Assembly: GCF_032854445.1 (NCBI RefSeq)
Contig: NC_088306.1
Span: forward strand, 1,786,873 to 1,850,872
Reading direction: 5' to 3'
Length of the DNA stretch: 64,000 nucleotides
Source: Liolophura sinensis
Taxonomy: Eukaryota > Mollusca > Polyplacophora > Chitonida > Chitonidae
Part shown: positions 1 through 11,805 of the stretch, in pieces
Layout of the letters: the number at the start of each line of letters is the position of its first letter
Position numbering within the stretch: the first letter of the stretch is position 1
Translations under genes and position numbers: made by a program
Notes under the pieces: generated by a model
What the model was told of the DNA's origin: nothing
Databases searched by the model: none
What the model saw: the letters and a program-made list of their open reading frames with translations, nothing else

Positions 1-113
1 TAACTGGAGTATTGTATTTAAATCTCTTTTGACTCATCCTGAATGCCCCAGCTTGGTGTGAGGGCTCATAATCAGTTAAACAGTTTTGATTGTATCCTGG
101 TTTTTCTTTACAG

Positions 114-3100
114 AGAGAAGAAAGCCGCTTTGGAAGAAAAACTGAGACAGTATGCTGTACAGCAACAACAACAGCAGCACAAGCAGCAGATGGAAGAGTC
201 TGTCGTCACGAGGTCTAAAAATGTGCTAGGTAACCTTGACAACCAGCTACAAGATCAACATTTGTATGTAGCAAGAAATCTCAAGGATATTGATAATGCT
301 GATCAAGTGATATTTGCTACTAGTGCCCTTCCACCCGGAGCGGAATCCACACAAGAGGGTCAGAAAACTTTAGACGATGATGTTTATCCAGAAAGTTTGG
401 CAATAGTCAGAGGACAGACTGGAATTAAAACAGCAGACCAACAAGATAGCGAGCAATTGCGAGGAGAGCCTGCTGGTTTGGACCTGAATGTCTTGTCCGA
501 GGTGTTGGCGGGTAACACTGAATCAGACCATGTGCGTCGAATCAGGGAATACCAGCAGCGTTTGCTGGAGCGACACAAGAGCTGGAAGATGTTGGCTGAG
601 ACGAGGTCTGATATTGAGCGACGGCGCATTGAGCTTCGTCAGCGTTATCCTCAGCTTAACATTCCGCAGATGGAACCTCTGCCAACTTCAGGCTCATTAA
701 GTCTCCTTAATGCACCAAGACCTTTTCCTCCAACGTCATCGGTACTCCCGTCACAAGACCCACTCGTGACTGCAGAACCCTCTCTGGCTCAGCCTGTTTC
801 AGCCATCCACAACATAAATCCAAACCCCAAAGAACAACCAAATACATTTTCTCTTCAACAGTCTAATGGTGTCTCAGCAACCATTTTTCCTCCTGCATTG
901 CCATCTGGTGTTGTTGCCATGCCAACCACTAGTTCAACAATTCTTCAGACTAATGGTTTATCAGATAAAGGGGCCCTTGCTTCCAAAGTGGAACAACCCA
1001 AAATGGACAATGTTCGTAAGCAACTTCTTTTTGATTCAGAGACACCTAAAACTAGCCCAGAGAAACAGAAACCCAAAAGCCCTTTGACAGGGAGAAGAGA
1101 CATGAATCGAGTTGTCCATTCGGAGAAAAACGAGCTACCACCAAACGCTGCAGTCAGTGATTTTGCTACAGCAGTTCCGCTCGGTCAGTCAAGAGTGAGG
1201 AAGAAAATCCAAGTCTCTCCAGCAAACATTTCTCCAACAGAAGACCAGTCTTTGGACCATTCAGGAATTGATCCTATCCTGGCTCTCACAGAAGCAGCCA
1301 AGGAACGGAAACTTTATTTTGAAAAACGACAGAGGCAACTGACGCAGCAACTTGAAGAGATTCAGAACCAAAAGGCTGCATACCTGAGCCAGCATGAAGA
1401 CAGTCAAAGGAGACTGCAAGAACACCGCCAACGTGTTCTGCGAGAACTCATTCAAGGCTTTCCTTCTGAAACCTTGGACGATGCTATAACTCGTGAACAG
1501 CCCTTAGAGGTTCTGAGATCATCAAATTCTGTGGCCAAGCCAGAAACTGGAACCAGGCATCCAGATTCTTTGCAGAATGTTTCTTTTAAATCATTGAGTT
1601 CGGTTGGTCGCAAAACCTGGGCAGACCTTCTTCACGACGCAACAGAAAGTGCTGACTCAGCATCAATAGATCCAGTGTCACTTCTGAATGGCAGCCAGGC
1701 ATCTGCGCCCGACTCCCATCAACCACACGAGCTGAGCACTATTCTGGAGGTGGACACGCCCCCACAGAGCAAGAGTCTGTCGACAAGCCGGAGAAGAAGT
1801 GAGGGACAGGATGACGCTGATGGTCTTGTCATTGGACCACCTTCCCATGGCAACAGCATCTCCGGTGCTGAAATAACAGATGACAGATTTTCATCTCAGG
1901 TGAGCCATTTTCTCCTTAGTCCCACATGTATTTATGATGTTTTAACATGGCATTTCCAATCTACATGTTTAGACTGTGATTTATTTTTGAACCAGTGCTT
2001 ATACGCTCTGACTGAGTGGAGTTGTCCAGCCCTGTACATAGGGAACAAATACTATTACTCAGCAGTGCCCTTTACCTGCTTGAATAATAATGTCAGCTTA
2101 CATCAGTGCCCTCTACCTGCTTGAATAACATTGTCAGCTTACATCTGTGCCCCCTACCTGCTCGAATAACAATGTCAGCTTACATCTGTGCCCTCTACCT
2201 GCTCGAATAACAATGTCAGCTTACATCAGTGCCCTCTACCTGCTTGAATAACATTGTCAGCTTACATCTGTGCCCTCTACCTGCTCGAATAACAATGTCA
2301 GCTTACATCTGTGCCCTCTACCTGCTCGAATAACGTTGTCAGCTTACATCTGTGCCCTCTACCTGCTCGAATAACATTGTCAGCTTACATCTGTGCCCTC
2401 TACCTGCTTGAATAACATTGTCAGCTTACATCTGTGCCCCCTACCTGCTCGAATAACAATGTCAGCTTACATCTGTGCCCTCTACCTGCTCGAATAACAA
2501 TGTCAGCTTACATCAGTGCCCTCTACCTGCTTGAATAACATTGTCAGCTTACATCTGTGCCCTCTACCTGCTCGAATAACAATGTCAGCTTACATCTGTG
2601 CCCTCTACCTGCTCGAATAACGTTGTCAGCTTACATCTGTGCCCTCTACCTGCTCGAATAACAATGTCAGCTTACATCAGTGCCCTCTACCTGCTTGAAT
2701 AACAATGTCAGCTTACATCAGTGCCCTCTACCTGCTTGAATAACATTGTCAGCTTACATCAGTGCCCTCTATCTGCTTGAATAACAATGTCAGCTTACAT
2801 CAGTGCCCTCTACCTGCTCGAATAACAATGTCAGCTTACATCAGTGCCCTCTACCTGCTCGAATAACAATGTCAGCTTACATCAGTGCCCTCTATCTGCT
2901 TGAATAACAATGTCAGCTTACATCAGTGCCCTCTACCTGCTCGAATAACAATGTCAGCTTACATCAGTGCCCTCTACCTGCTCGAATAACAATGTCAGCT
3001 TACATCAGTGCCCTCTACCTGCTCGAATAACAATGTCAGCTTACATCAATGCCCTCTAATATAGTTAATCATATGCATGTACATAGAGGCCACAGTTGTT

Positions 3101-6100
3101 TTATGTGTTGCAAGATTAGCCTCCCCTACATAACATTAAATGTAACGTTTAATCCAAAGCAAACAAATGAATGTAGTTTTAGGATATGTATTAATTTATA
3201 AAAGAAGTTATTGTGTGTGTTTGCAGAGGATTTCAATGCTGCCACCACCCGGTTATGAAGATGTAACCAGAATAAGAGATGGTTTGGATGAGGATGGTTT
3301 GTACCGTTTGTTGGGTTTTTTTCCTGAGTTACAAGAGAAGATACAAAATACAAAACTACACACACTGTAAACATGTATTGGTTGTTCTGAGAGTTTATAG
3401 AACAATATGCACCCTTGTTATGCATGAGCATGTTAAAACATATCTTAGTTTTTGAGAGCTGCTGTCATGTAAGTGAAATATTACAGCGCAAAATTCAAAT
3501 CAAGGTAATAAAACAAACATTTTTTTGGAGAAATCATGTCAACAAAATAACACATTTTCTTTGAGGCTGAAAATTGAAAAAGTGATCACATCTAAAGTTT
3601 AATCAGGCTTTGTTCTCATTCAGCAAATTTAGAAGCTGTATGTCAAATGGTTCTGTGGGCCTCCATGCAAGCACAGCACAGCACAATGGCTGAGGAGCCT
3701 CTTACAAATATGGTCGTTGTGAGTTTATGTCCAGCTCATGCTGGCTTCCTCACTGGACATGCACGGCGAAGTCTTCCAGCAACCTGCGGATTGTCGTGTG
3801 TTTACGCTGGGCTCGATTTCCTCCCAATATAATGATGGCCAGGGTCATATATGTATAAGTGAAATATTCTTGAGTACAGTGTAAAATACCAGTCAAAGAA
3901 ATTCATAAATCAAATAGTTTTTGTAGAAATCATATCCACAAGCATGACAAGGAACACACACACAGACAGATGGGTGCAAATCAAGATCCATTTCCAAAGG
4001 TGAATAAAAATACACTAGGAGAATGTCATTTTAAGGGTCAGTGATATTCCTAGAATCTAGTATTAATTCATTACATTTAAACCTGAACAACTGATCATCT
4101 CATTTATTGTCTTTGTAGATTTTGAAGAAGGTTACGAGCCATTTGCTACTGGACTGGTGTTGAGAAAGTCTGATGACATCACGCTGAAAACAGTCAGCGA
4201 AGCCTCAGCGGCAGTGGCTAGAGCCCACCAACTCTTAGCCCAAACGGCAATCCCTCTGCTCACAGGTTCCGATACAGACGCACATCTCTACGACAACCAG
4301 TCGTCTGGAAGCGATTTAGTCAGTGCGATTTCAGGATCACAGAGCCACGCATCTGCCGAGTTTTGCGGCGCAGAGTTGCTGTTTTCCAAACGTGACCAGA
4401 AGGAGAGCTCAAACAACAGCTCTGTGTGGAGATCGCCTGATATATATGAGGGGTCTTCCCCGCATAGCTCAGAGGTAACCCAGTATTCTGCTCCTTCTGA
4501 GTCTGCTCGGTCAAACGGCTCTGAGGCAATCAAGTCAACGGAAAGTCTCACTCAGTACATGGCCTACAGCAATGGTGAGAAATGGGGTAATGGCACCATG
4601 TGGATGACCAAGGATCGGCAGCTCTCTCCCTCAGGGGTATCAGAGGTAACTCAGTACTCTGGGGCGTCGGGGGTATCCCAGGACTCCACTGGGAAAAGAT
4701 TGCACTCCTCGGAAGTTTTGGGAGATTCAGGAAAAGTCAGGGAGATGGGATCAGCAGAGATGAAGGGTAGAATTGTGGACAAGGTCGCGACCTTCAACTC
4801 ACCTTCAGAACTAGAGCTGACCCAGTTTTCTCACAATTCAGAAAAAACGTCCAGTCAGGATAAGTCTTCCACTCTGTTTATAACGAGCAAGTCTCAGGTT
4901 GATGAAGAAACCATTCCTGGTTACCACGGCAACGATCCGTTGACAAGCCACACAGAAATTGCAGAGTTGCGTCCGAAATCTTCAACCAGTGTGTCTGCCA
5001 CAGAAATAACGCAATATTCGTGCTCCCCAATATTAGAATTAAATACAGAACTTGAAGTTAAAGGCGGAAAATCGACTGAGACAAAAGAGTTGACACATGC
5101 AACATCACCTAGCATGCCTGGTATTGAGGAAGGCACAAACATTCCAGTCACAACCGAGTCCCAAATCCTGGAAAACGCCTCGTCACAGATGGAATTGACA
5201 AAAAATGTTCTCAACAAGCAGAGTTTGCACTCTGCCAAGTCTTTGACTGAAAGACGTGCAGTGACATCAAGCGAGAATGTCTGGTCATCTGATCTTACTG
5301 AGTGTTCGGCCACTTCAGTTGGAGAAAGTTGTCAGAGAAACAACAAAACCTATCCGCAGAAAAACTCATCTCTGAGGGAAGTGTCAGACATAGGAGACAT
5401 GACTTCCTACAGTTCAAGTCCTGCTGATCACAGCACACCTGCTCAATCAGAACTAGGGAGAGATGTGAAACAAATGTCTAACTCAGAATCACAAAAAGAA
5501 TCACTCCCTTTCCTGGATTTGTCACAGAAATCCAAGGAAAACCAGAGAGATATTTTCCGAGCCGTCAAAGTTTTCATAGAACCCCCAAACAGCCAGTCGT
5601 CTCCTCAAGGAACGGAGCGGTCGGGAAGGGATCGCACGCAGGGATCGTCAGTATCACAGGGCGTTGGCATAGACGTGCAATCAGGCCCTTCAGAGAGCAG
5701 TAGTTACATGACTCTGCCTGCCATGAGCAGAGCAAATCCCCTGGCCATGACAGACTTTTCTGCCTTCAGCAGCCATGTTAATGGAGACTTCCACTCCAAG
5801 ACAGACTCTTTCGAAACTTTTGGTAGCTCCGGGTACCAGCCTCTTTCTGAAGATTCCTGGAAAACGCCGGGTATGACCTCACATCACGAGGACTCCCTGG
5901 CCCTGGACCTTCACAAGTGGAAGGAGTATTTGCAGCTGGGTAGCCCTGATAAGGTGAGAATGAAAGAAAAGAATCCAATTTTCTGATATGTCGGTCAACT
6001 GGAAATTCCCTGACAGATTGAAATACAGGTATGGTCTTGATGAAACTGGTTACATGTGTTTGCATAAGTGCGATGTGTTTGTACAGCATTGTTCACATTG

Positions 6101-9100
6101 TTCAAATTGTGCTGACAGTGTACACGTCATACGTGGTTGTTTGACAGTGTACACATCGTGTGTGGTTATGTGACAGTGTACACATCATATGTGGTTATGT
6201 GACAGTGTACACATTGTATGCGGTTATGTGACAGTGTACACATCGTATGCAGTTATGTGACAGTGTAACATCGTATGTGGTTATGTGACAGTGTACACAT
6301 TGTATGTGGTTATGTGATAGTGTACACATTGTATGTGGTTATGTGACAGTGTAACATCGTATGTGGTTATGTGATAGTGTACACATTGTATGTGGTTATG
6401 TGACAGTGTACACATTGTATGTGGTTATGTGACAGTGTACACATTGTATGTGGTTATGTGACAGTGTACACATTGTATGTGGTTATTTGATAGTGTACAC
6501 ATTGTATGTGGTTATGTGACAGTGTAACATCGTATGTGGTTATGTGACAGTGTACACATTGTATGTGGTTATGTGACAGTGTACACATCGTATGTGTTTA
6601 TGTGACAGTGTAACATCGTATGTGGTTATGTGACAGTGTACACATTGTATGTGGTTATGTGATAGTGTACACATTGTATGTGGTTATGTGATAGTGTACA
6701 CATTGTATGTGGGTATGTGACAGTGCACACATAGAATGTGTACATGTATGTTAGGATTATTGTATTTCACCCAAAGGTTGGCTTGTAAAAATGTACTTTC
6801 AAGTTGCACATATTGTGCTTTAAATATATTATAAACAATATTATTGATGCCAGCGCTAAAGTTTTTCTGATGATGAATTAATGCAGCTTCACAAGAATTT
6901 CTTAAGAGGCCATTTACATGTAAGGTGGATAAATCAATCAGAATTGAGCAAAATGTTTCCCTTGAAAAGACCAACTAAACTTAAGGTGATACAGTATGTA
7001 TAAATATAACTATCATGAGTGTCATCTTTCACATCAGTGAGATGAGTGTCATTTTTGATGAAGGTTGTTTTCAGATAGTTCATTTCAAGCAGAGGGTTAA
7101 CAAAAAATGTGAAAAAGGGTGTCCAAACAGCTTTTCCTGAAGCTTTTTTATTTCAACAGAATGTTCAGATTTTCGAACAGTGCAGAAAATACATTAAGCA
7201 GAATTAAACGTCAACCAAGGAAAGAAACATTTCTTAAAGAACAAGGCGAACTATGCCGAACCTGTAACTGTTCAATCTTTTTGAAAAGTGATATTGCATT
7301 TTTGTGTCAACTGAAGTGGTTTTAAAGTTGCCATGCCAATTTAACCACAGCTTCATTTTAATAACACGTTTTAACTCCAATGGTCAATAAATGTTGCTTT
7401 TGTTGTTGTTAGTCGCAGATCTCCCTCTCAGAGCCTGGCATAATGGAGGAGGCTGAATTGACATTGGTGTCATCTGCATCAATAACCAGTCCATCCCGAC
7501 TGCACGACAGCCAATCGGAGAGCTTGGTGTCATTTGAGCGTCACGAGGCCAGTGTGGATGACATCGGAGTGCTGACTCCCCGGCAGAAGTCAGACCAGCG
7601 TCATGACGACATCATGCTGTATTTGGAACCTGGTGAGTTAGCCCTCAGTAGATGACTTCTGTGTTGTTGTTGTTGTTGTTAGGAGAAAAAATAGTGCCGG
7701 TGATAAGATTCATATTATAATCCATATTTGAAAATCTTTCAAAGACATGCTGATATACATACATGTATACGTGTACATGTGTTCAACCTGGAAATGGCAA
7801 ACATCCTAAATCTTCTACTGGAACCGTTGCTGGTCTAAAGGACTGTATGTGGCTTCATAGCCTTTCTTTGCCTTTGACCAGTGAGGTCACGTGTTCAAAT
7901 CCGGCTCGCTGTTTTGGCCACAGTTCTATGCCAGGACGTTTGTTTGTTTTGTTGCTTTATTTTGTTGTGTTTGGCATAAATGTACCCACTGTACATTTGC
8001 ATTCAATGCCAGCGGCACCCTGTTTTAGTGGCTATTTTCAAAGGTCATAGTGAATTGCCCCCGTGTACATGTCACTTTTTTTTTTGTCATTTATTTATTT
8101 CATTGATGTTTTATGCCATACTCAAGAATATTTCACTAAGACGGCGGCCAGCATTATGGTGGGTTGAAACCAGGCAAAGCCCGAGGGAAACCTACGACCA
8201 TCCACAGGTTGTTGGCTGACCTTCCCACGTACAGCCGGAGAGAAAGCCAGCATGAGCTGGACTTGAACTCAATGTGACCGCATTGGTGAGAGACTCCTGG
8301 GTCATTATGCTGTGCTGTGCTATGATCTTGTCAAACTTGGAGTGTTTCACCACTGTGATACACTGCTCTCAATGTTGTTTGGCAGGAGACAAGATGAGCT
8401 CAGAAAAACGAGGCATGACATTACAAGATGCATTCCTGGCCAAGAAGAAGGGCTTTGCGACCGCGTCAGAGAAGAGGGTTCTGGAAGCGAAAGAGAAAGC
8501 GCTTGGGCTCAGTGCCAAAGAAAAACCTCATGTGGAACCAGCTCAATCTGGTCTGACCAAAATGCTCGCATCATGGAAAAAATCTAGAGGCATTAGAGGT
8601 ACAAGATTTAATATTGCTTCTGTGTCTGCTGTTTTTGTCTTCATGTGTTTTTTTCCCTCTGATAAGTGTTTTATGCTGAACTAACAGAATTTCGCTTGCA
8701 TCCGATAGCATCAAAAATGACCTTTTTTGTAACCCCCCGTCTTTCTCATTTAACATGTTGGATGTCACATGTGAAGTACAACCCAGACTATGTCATTCAT
8801 TGTATTTGAGGACAATTTACGTACTCGTTTCATCAGAATGTCTTTTCTCTTTTTTTTTGCCTTAAGGTTTCTCTGGTATAATTACGGTGATCTTCGGTCG
8901 ATATGAACTGACAGATTGTTTATACAATCAGAAATAATACTGTAAAACAATTCTCTTCCTATTATTTCAGCTCCCTCAAAGCCTTCTCCTGGCAGATCAC
9001 AGCTGACACAGAAAACCAAGACGACCCCAGATCGTAAAAAACAGGAGAAAGAGAAAGTGGAGAGGACAAAGAGGTAAGGGGAGATAACCGTGTGTATCCA

Positions 9101-10297
9101 GCTTTTTCATGTCAAATTTTAGGAAAGTTATCACAGGCACTTTGGTTTCCATAAAACTGGCTGTTAGTTAAAAATTCCGGAGGACAGCATTTAACAACAA
9201 TCAGATAAATAATGCATGTGTTTACATAAATTCTTAACCTTGTTACTACATTGAGAAAACTACATTGATTGGATTGGCCAGTGTCATGGCGTCTCAATGA
9301 GTATAATATTATCAGTCAACACAAAATAATGCCATCAGAATATGCTTGAATAAAAATGTTGTGGACTTGTGAAGCGATTGAAGAACTACAGTATGTCATG
9401 TGCATTGTGTGCTGACCACTGTGGTGTTTGCTGATCACTACTTACTGATTCTCTGTGAAAGTTTTGAGGCCTTCTCATTGGTCAGGTTGTACAATCAGCT
9501 GGAGGAAGTGAAGGAGAGAAACCTCATAAAAGAGAGAGAAAAACAGTACGCCGCTAACAGAGACAAAGCCAAACAGTATCACAAGGTATGCACCAAAACC
9601 TCAACTACAAGTGGCTCTGGATCCCATTGTTCTAGGTTGTCCCTGTACCGAGAATTATGGTCTACCGTATTTCACCTTAAGTTTGGCGTATAAAACTATA
9701 AAGCTGCTGTTTTCAGGAGCACATAAAGGCCTTAAAATGATACTTCTGATATCAACATTGTTTTTGATAAGAAATTTATCAAACTTTACAAAATTTTTTT
9801 AATTTTATTCTTCAGATAAATCCCCATATACCTCAACACACTGTTAACACGTTTTTCTGAGCATTGGTATTAAATAGAAATTATTTCTGCACACATGTGA
9901 AGCTGAGCTGTAAATTCAAGTTATTTTAAAGTTCATACAAAAGGTCTCAAATGTTGTTATAAAATTGGATGAATAAGTCAGAATCAAGCAATATGTGTCA
10001 CCTGAAATGTGCCAAACCCCTCGTGAAATACGGTACCTGTGTATAGCTGGCTGTGAACATGTTGGCTATCTTAAAAGTATTCATTTCTCCTCCTGGATCA
10101 TGTCTTTTGCTTTGTGCACTGGACCATATAGTTCTTTAATTGTTAGAGATCCAACATGGCCGCAAGTACATGTAGATGTGAGGTATACAGCAATAGTTTT
10201 ACACATTTGTAGTGTATATTACTGTAACTGTAAGATTTTTTTATTTTTGCAGAAAATGCAAGAAAACCTGAAGAAGAAGAGAGCATCAAAGAAATGA
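114..10297 (+). CDS. CEP295: CEP295-like centrosomal protein, C-terminal part (8 exons, 5' end outside window)
   Basis: Seen: eight exons with GT-AG junctions and compatible phases: 114-1899, 3227-3296, 4119-5953, 7413-7632, 8386-8598, 8971-9073, 9486-9585, 10253-10297 (TGA). Together they encode about 1,456 residues after one carried-over base. Exon 1 has a Gln-rich coil (about 160-195) and two charged coiled coils (EYQQRLLERHKSWKMLAE, about 546-640; ERKLYFEKRQRQLTQQLEE, about 1303-1460). Exon 3 is Ser-rich and low complexity. The last four exons form an ALMS-type C-terminus: MTLQDAFLAKKKGFATASEK, then RLYNQLEEVKERN, AANRDKAKQYHK and a basic tail. Known: this motif ends ALMS1, CEP295 and C10orf90 and targets centrosomes. 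CEP295 acts in centriole-to-centrosome conversion. The SxxxAF..KKK..F and RLYNQL.EVK segments match recalled human CEP295 better than ALMS1. Human CEP295 is about 2,600 aa, so upstream exons should lie left of the window. Introns carry minisatellites, SINEs and a MITE. Alternative: an ALMS1-like paralogue. Confidence 0.85.
2061..3055. repeat. 41-bp minisatellite in a CEP295 intron
   Basis: About 24 tandem copies of a 41-bp unit (core gtcagcttacatctgtgccc). Copies differ at a few sites: tctgtg or tcagtg, ctcgaa or cttgaa, aacaat, aacatt or aacgtt. The variants recur in blocks, which suggests segmental duplication within the array. It fills most of the intron 1900-3226. Confidence 0.95.
3656..3920 (+). 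mobile_element. tRNA-headed SINE (family 1), degenerate, in a CEP295 intron
   Basis: The order is gggcctccatg head, agctcatgctggcttcctc middle, cttccagcaacctgcgga, and a gaaatattcttgagtac tail followed by a decayed gtgtaaaataccag end. This is the same order as the better preserved copies at 21498 and 30068. It is clearly diverged. Confidence 0.75.
6109..6735. repeat. 29-bp minisatellite in a CEP295 intron
   Basis: About 21 tandem copies of a 28-29-bp unit built on gtgacagtgtacacattgta plus tgtggttat. Some copies lack one base (gtgtaacatcg instead of gtgtacacatcg). It lies in the intron 5954-7412. The remainder of that intron (6736-7412) shows nothing I recognise. Confidence 0.93.
8088..8325 (-). 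mobile_element. SINE family 1, reverse orientation, in a CEP295 intron
   Basis: Read on +, it runs ttatgccatactcaagaat (reverse tail), agcattatggtggg, aaacctacgaccatccacag, cttcccacgtacagccggag and catgagctggacttgaactc, ending in the reversed head (gactcctgggtcattatgct). It lies 60 bp before the exon at 8386. Confidence 0.85.
9663..10035. mobile_element. MITE with TACCGTATTTCAC inverted ends
   Basis: The left end TACCGTATTTCACC..AGTTTGGC is matched in reverse complement by the right end GCCAAACCCCTCGTGAAATACGGTA. The 373-bp element has no coding capacity and lies in the last CEP295 intron (9586-10252). TA is a plausible target duplication, which would suit a Tc1/mariner-type origin. The internal stretch around cacataaaggccttaaaatg recurs at about 20610, so this is a dispersed family. 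Confidence 0.7.
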
Positions 10298-10365
10298 ATT
10301 TCAGCATGTAATACAAGACCATGAAAAAAAAAATCCTTCCTGTTTTAAATGTTAATAGTGCTTTT

Positions 10366-10371
10366 ATTAAA
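10366..10371 (+). terminator. Poly(A) signal of the CEP295-like gene
   Basis: ATTAAA, the commonest variant of AATAAA, lies 69 bp after the stop codon of the last CEP295-like exon. The spacing suggests a very short 3' UTR. Confidence 0.5.
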
Positions 10372-11560
10372 CAAGATATGAGATCACACATCGAGTAGTG
10401 TAACACCAATCATCATCAAGGATATCGCCACTCTTCAAAACCACCTCTCTGGCTCATTTACCAATGTGTTATTGCCGCAGGTGATTGCCCCGGCATCTAA
10501 ATCACAGACTTCATTCCACCTGCAGATGGTATTTGTGTTGGTGTTGAAAGGTACCTAGCATTCATGTTTCATTCTTGTCACTTTTCCACTGTTATCTTAC
10601 TTATGTTGTCTTAAGAAAACACTAAACTTACAAAATTCAAACGTGAGGATTGCCTAGGATCAAACTGCCCACAGCCATTGCTCAGTTGACAGCGTCTGCT
10701 ACCTCTAGCAGAGCAGGGATTAACAGAGTTGTGATAATCCAGGAAGCAGTGTCAGAATCATTAGTCTATGAATGGTGATTACGGGAAGTTATCTCTTTTA
10801 TAAACTGAAACAGTACATAAATGATGCCTGTGTACTTTGTATTGACGAATGCTAAAAAAAAAAAAAAATAGACTTATTTGCACCTAAGTACCAGTCAGTA
10901 GTTCCAAGACACCCGTGTGTCAGGAGATCAAGAGGTCGACACTTGTCAAGTGTCTACTGTAAGAGATGTTCAGCTATGTTAACTCAGAGAATGCAGTATC
11001 GAAATTTTTCAGGACTAAATAACTGCATGCATGCTTGAGGTTTAACCCTTGAATAATTCTACAAGCGTATATACTGCCCAATTTGCAAGGTAATTAGGCC
11101 AACTGGTAAAATGTAAATTTATGTGTGTAAAATTGATCAGTTACCATTTGTTGTATTTACATAAGGTCTTTACAGATAACAAGTTTATGGAGGCTTGCAC
11201 GAACATGTATATATGTACAGGGACCAGTTTTGAATGAGCTGATTTACTAATTGTAATTACAAAGGGTAACAGCTGTTACTTACATCTATTACTCTTTAAG
11301 TGTAAGTAACATGATTAGTCTAACCTGAGTATTACAAAGAACCATTACTTTCTGTAATGAATGGGTCATATCACGTTTCTGTAACACAGAAGAAATATAC
11401 GTTGATACATTTTGCCATGTACTCTCAAAGTAATTTATTGTACAAATGTACATACAAATATGTTACCTTCTATCTATTTATTTTGCTAACAATAAATCTG
11501 TGCTGTTATATTATGTAAGTTGTCATGTTATTTATCTCATGCAAGCCATAATCTAGAGAC
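10372..11560. other. Intergenic, no recognisable gene
   Basis: AT-rich sequence with an A15 run near 10854. No convincing ORF, RNA gene or repeat was seen. Confidence 0.6.
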
Positions 11561-11564
11561 ATAT

Positions 11565-11780
11565 ACGATGGTGGTCAAATTTAGTAGGAAAGTGCCTGGG
11601 GAAAACCACTGACCTTTGGCAAGTTTCTTGCATAGCTTCCACATATGCACACCAAATTGGTGGAAAACAGGTGATCTTCAATGAATGTTGAAGAGAGCAA
11701 ACAAATTTATTTGTCTTTGGCTGGGTTTGAACCCATACCTAATGTTTTATAGTGAAAGGCAAACTCAAGTTCTCATAACA
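11565..11780 (-). mobile_element. SINE family 2 fragment
   Basis: Contains gtgcctggggaaaaccac, gacctttggcaagtttcttg, ggtggaaaacaggtgatctt and gctgggtttgaacccatacc. This is the same order as the fuller copy at 17234, and the gggtttgaaccc part is a reversed tRNA-like B box. Confidence 0.6.
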
Positions 11781-11805
11781 TTACAAGCGTACATGTACAA
11801 CATTT

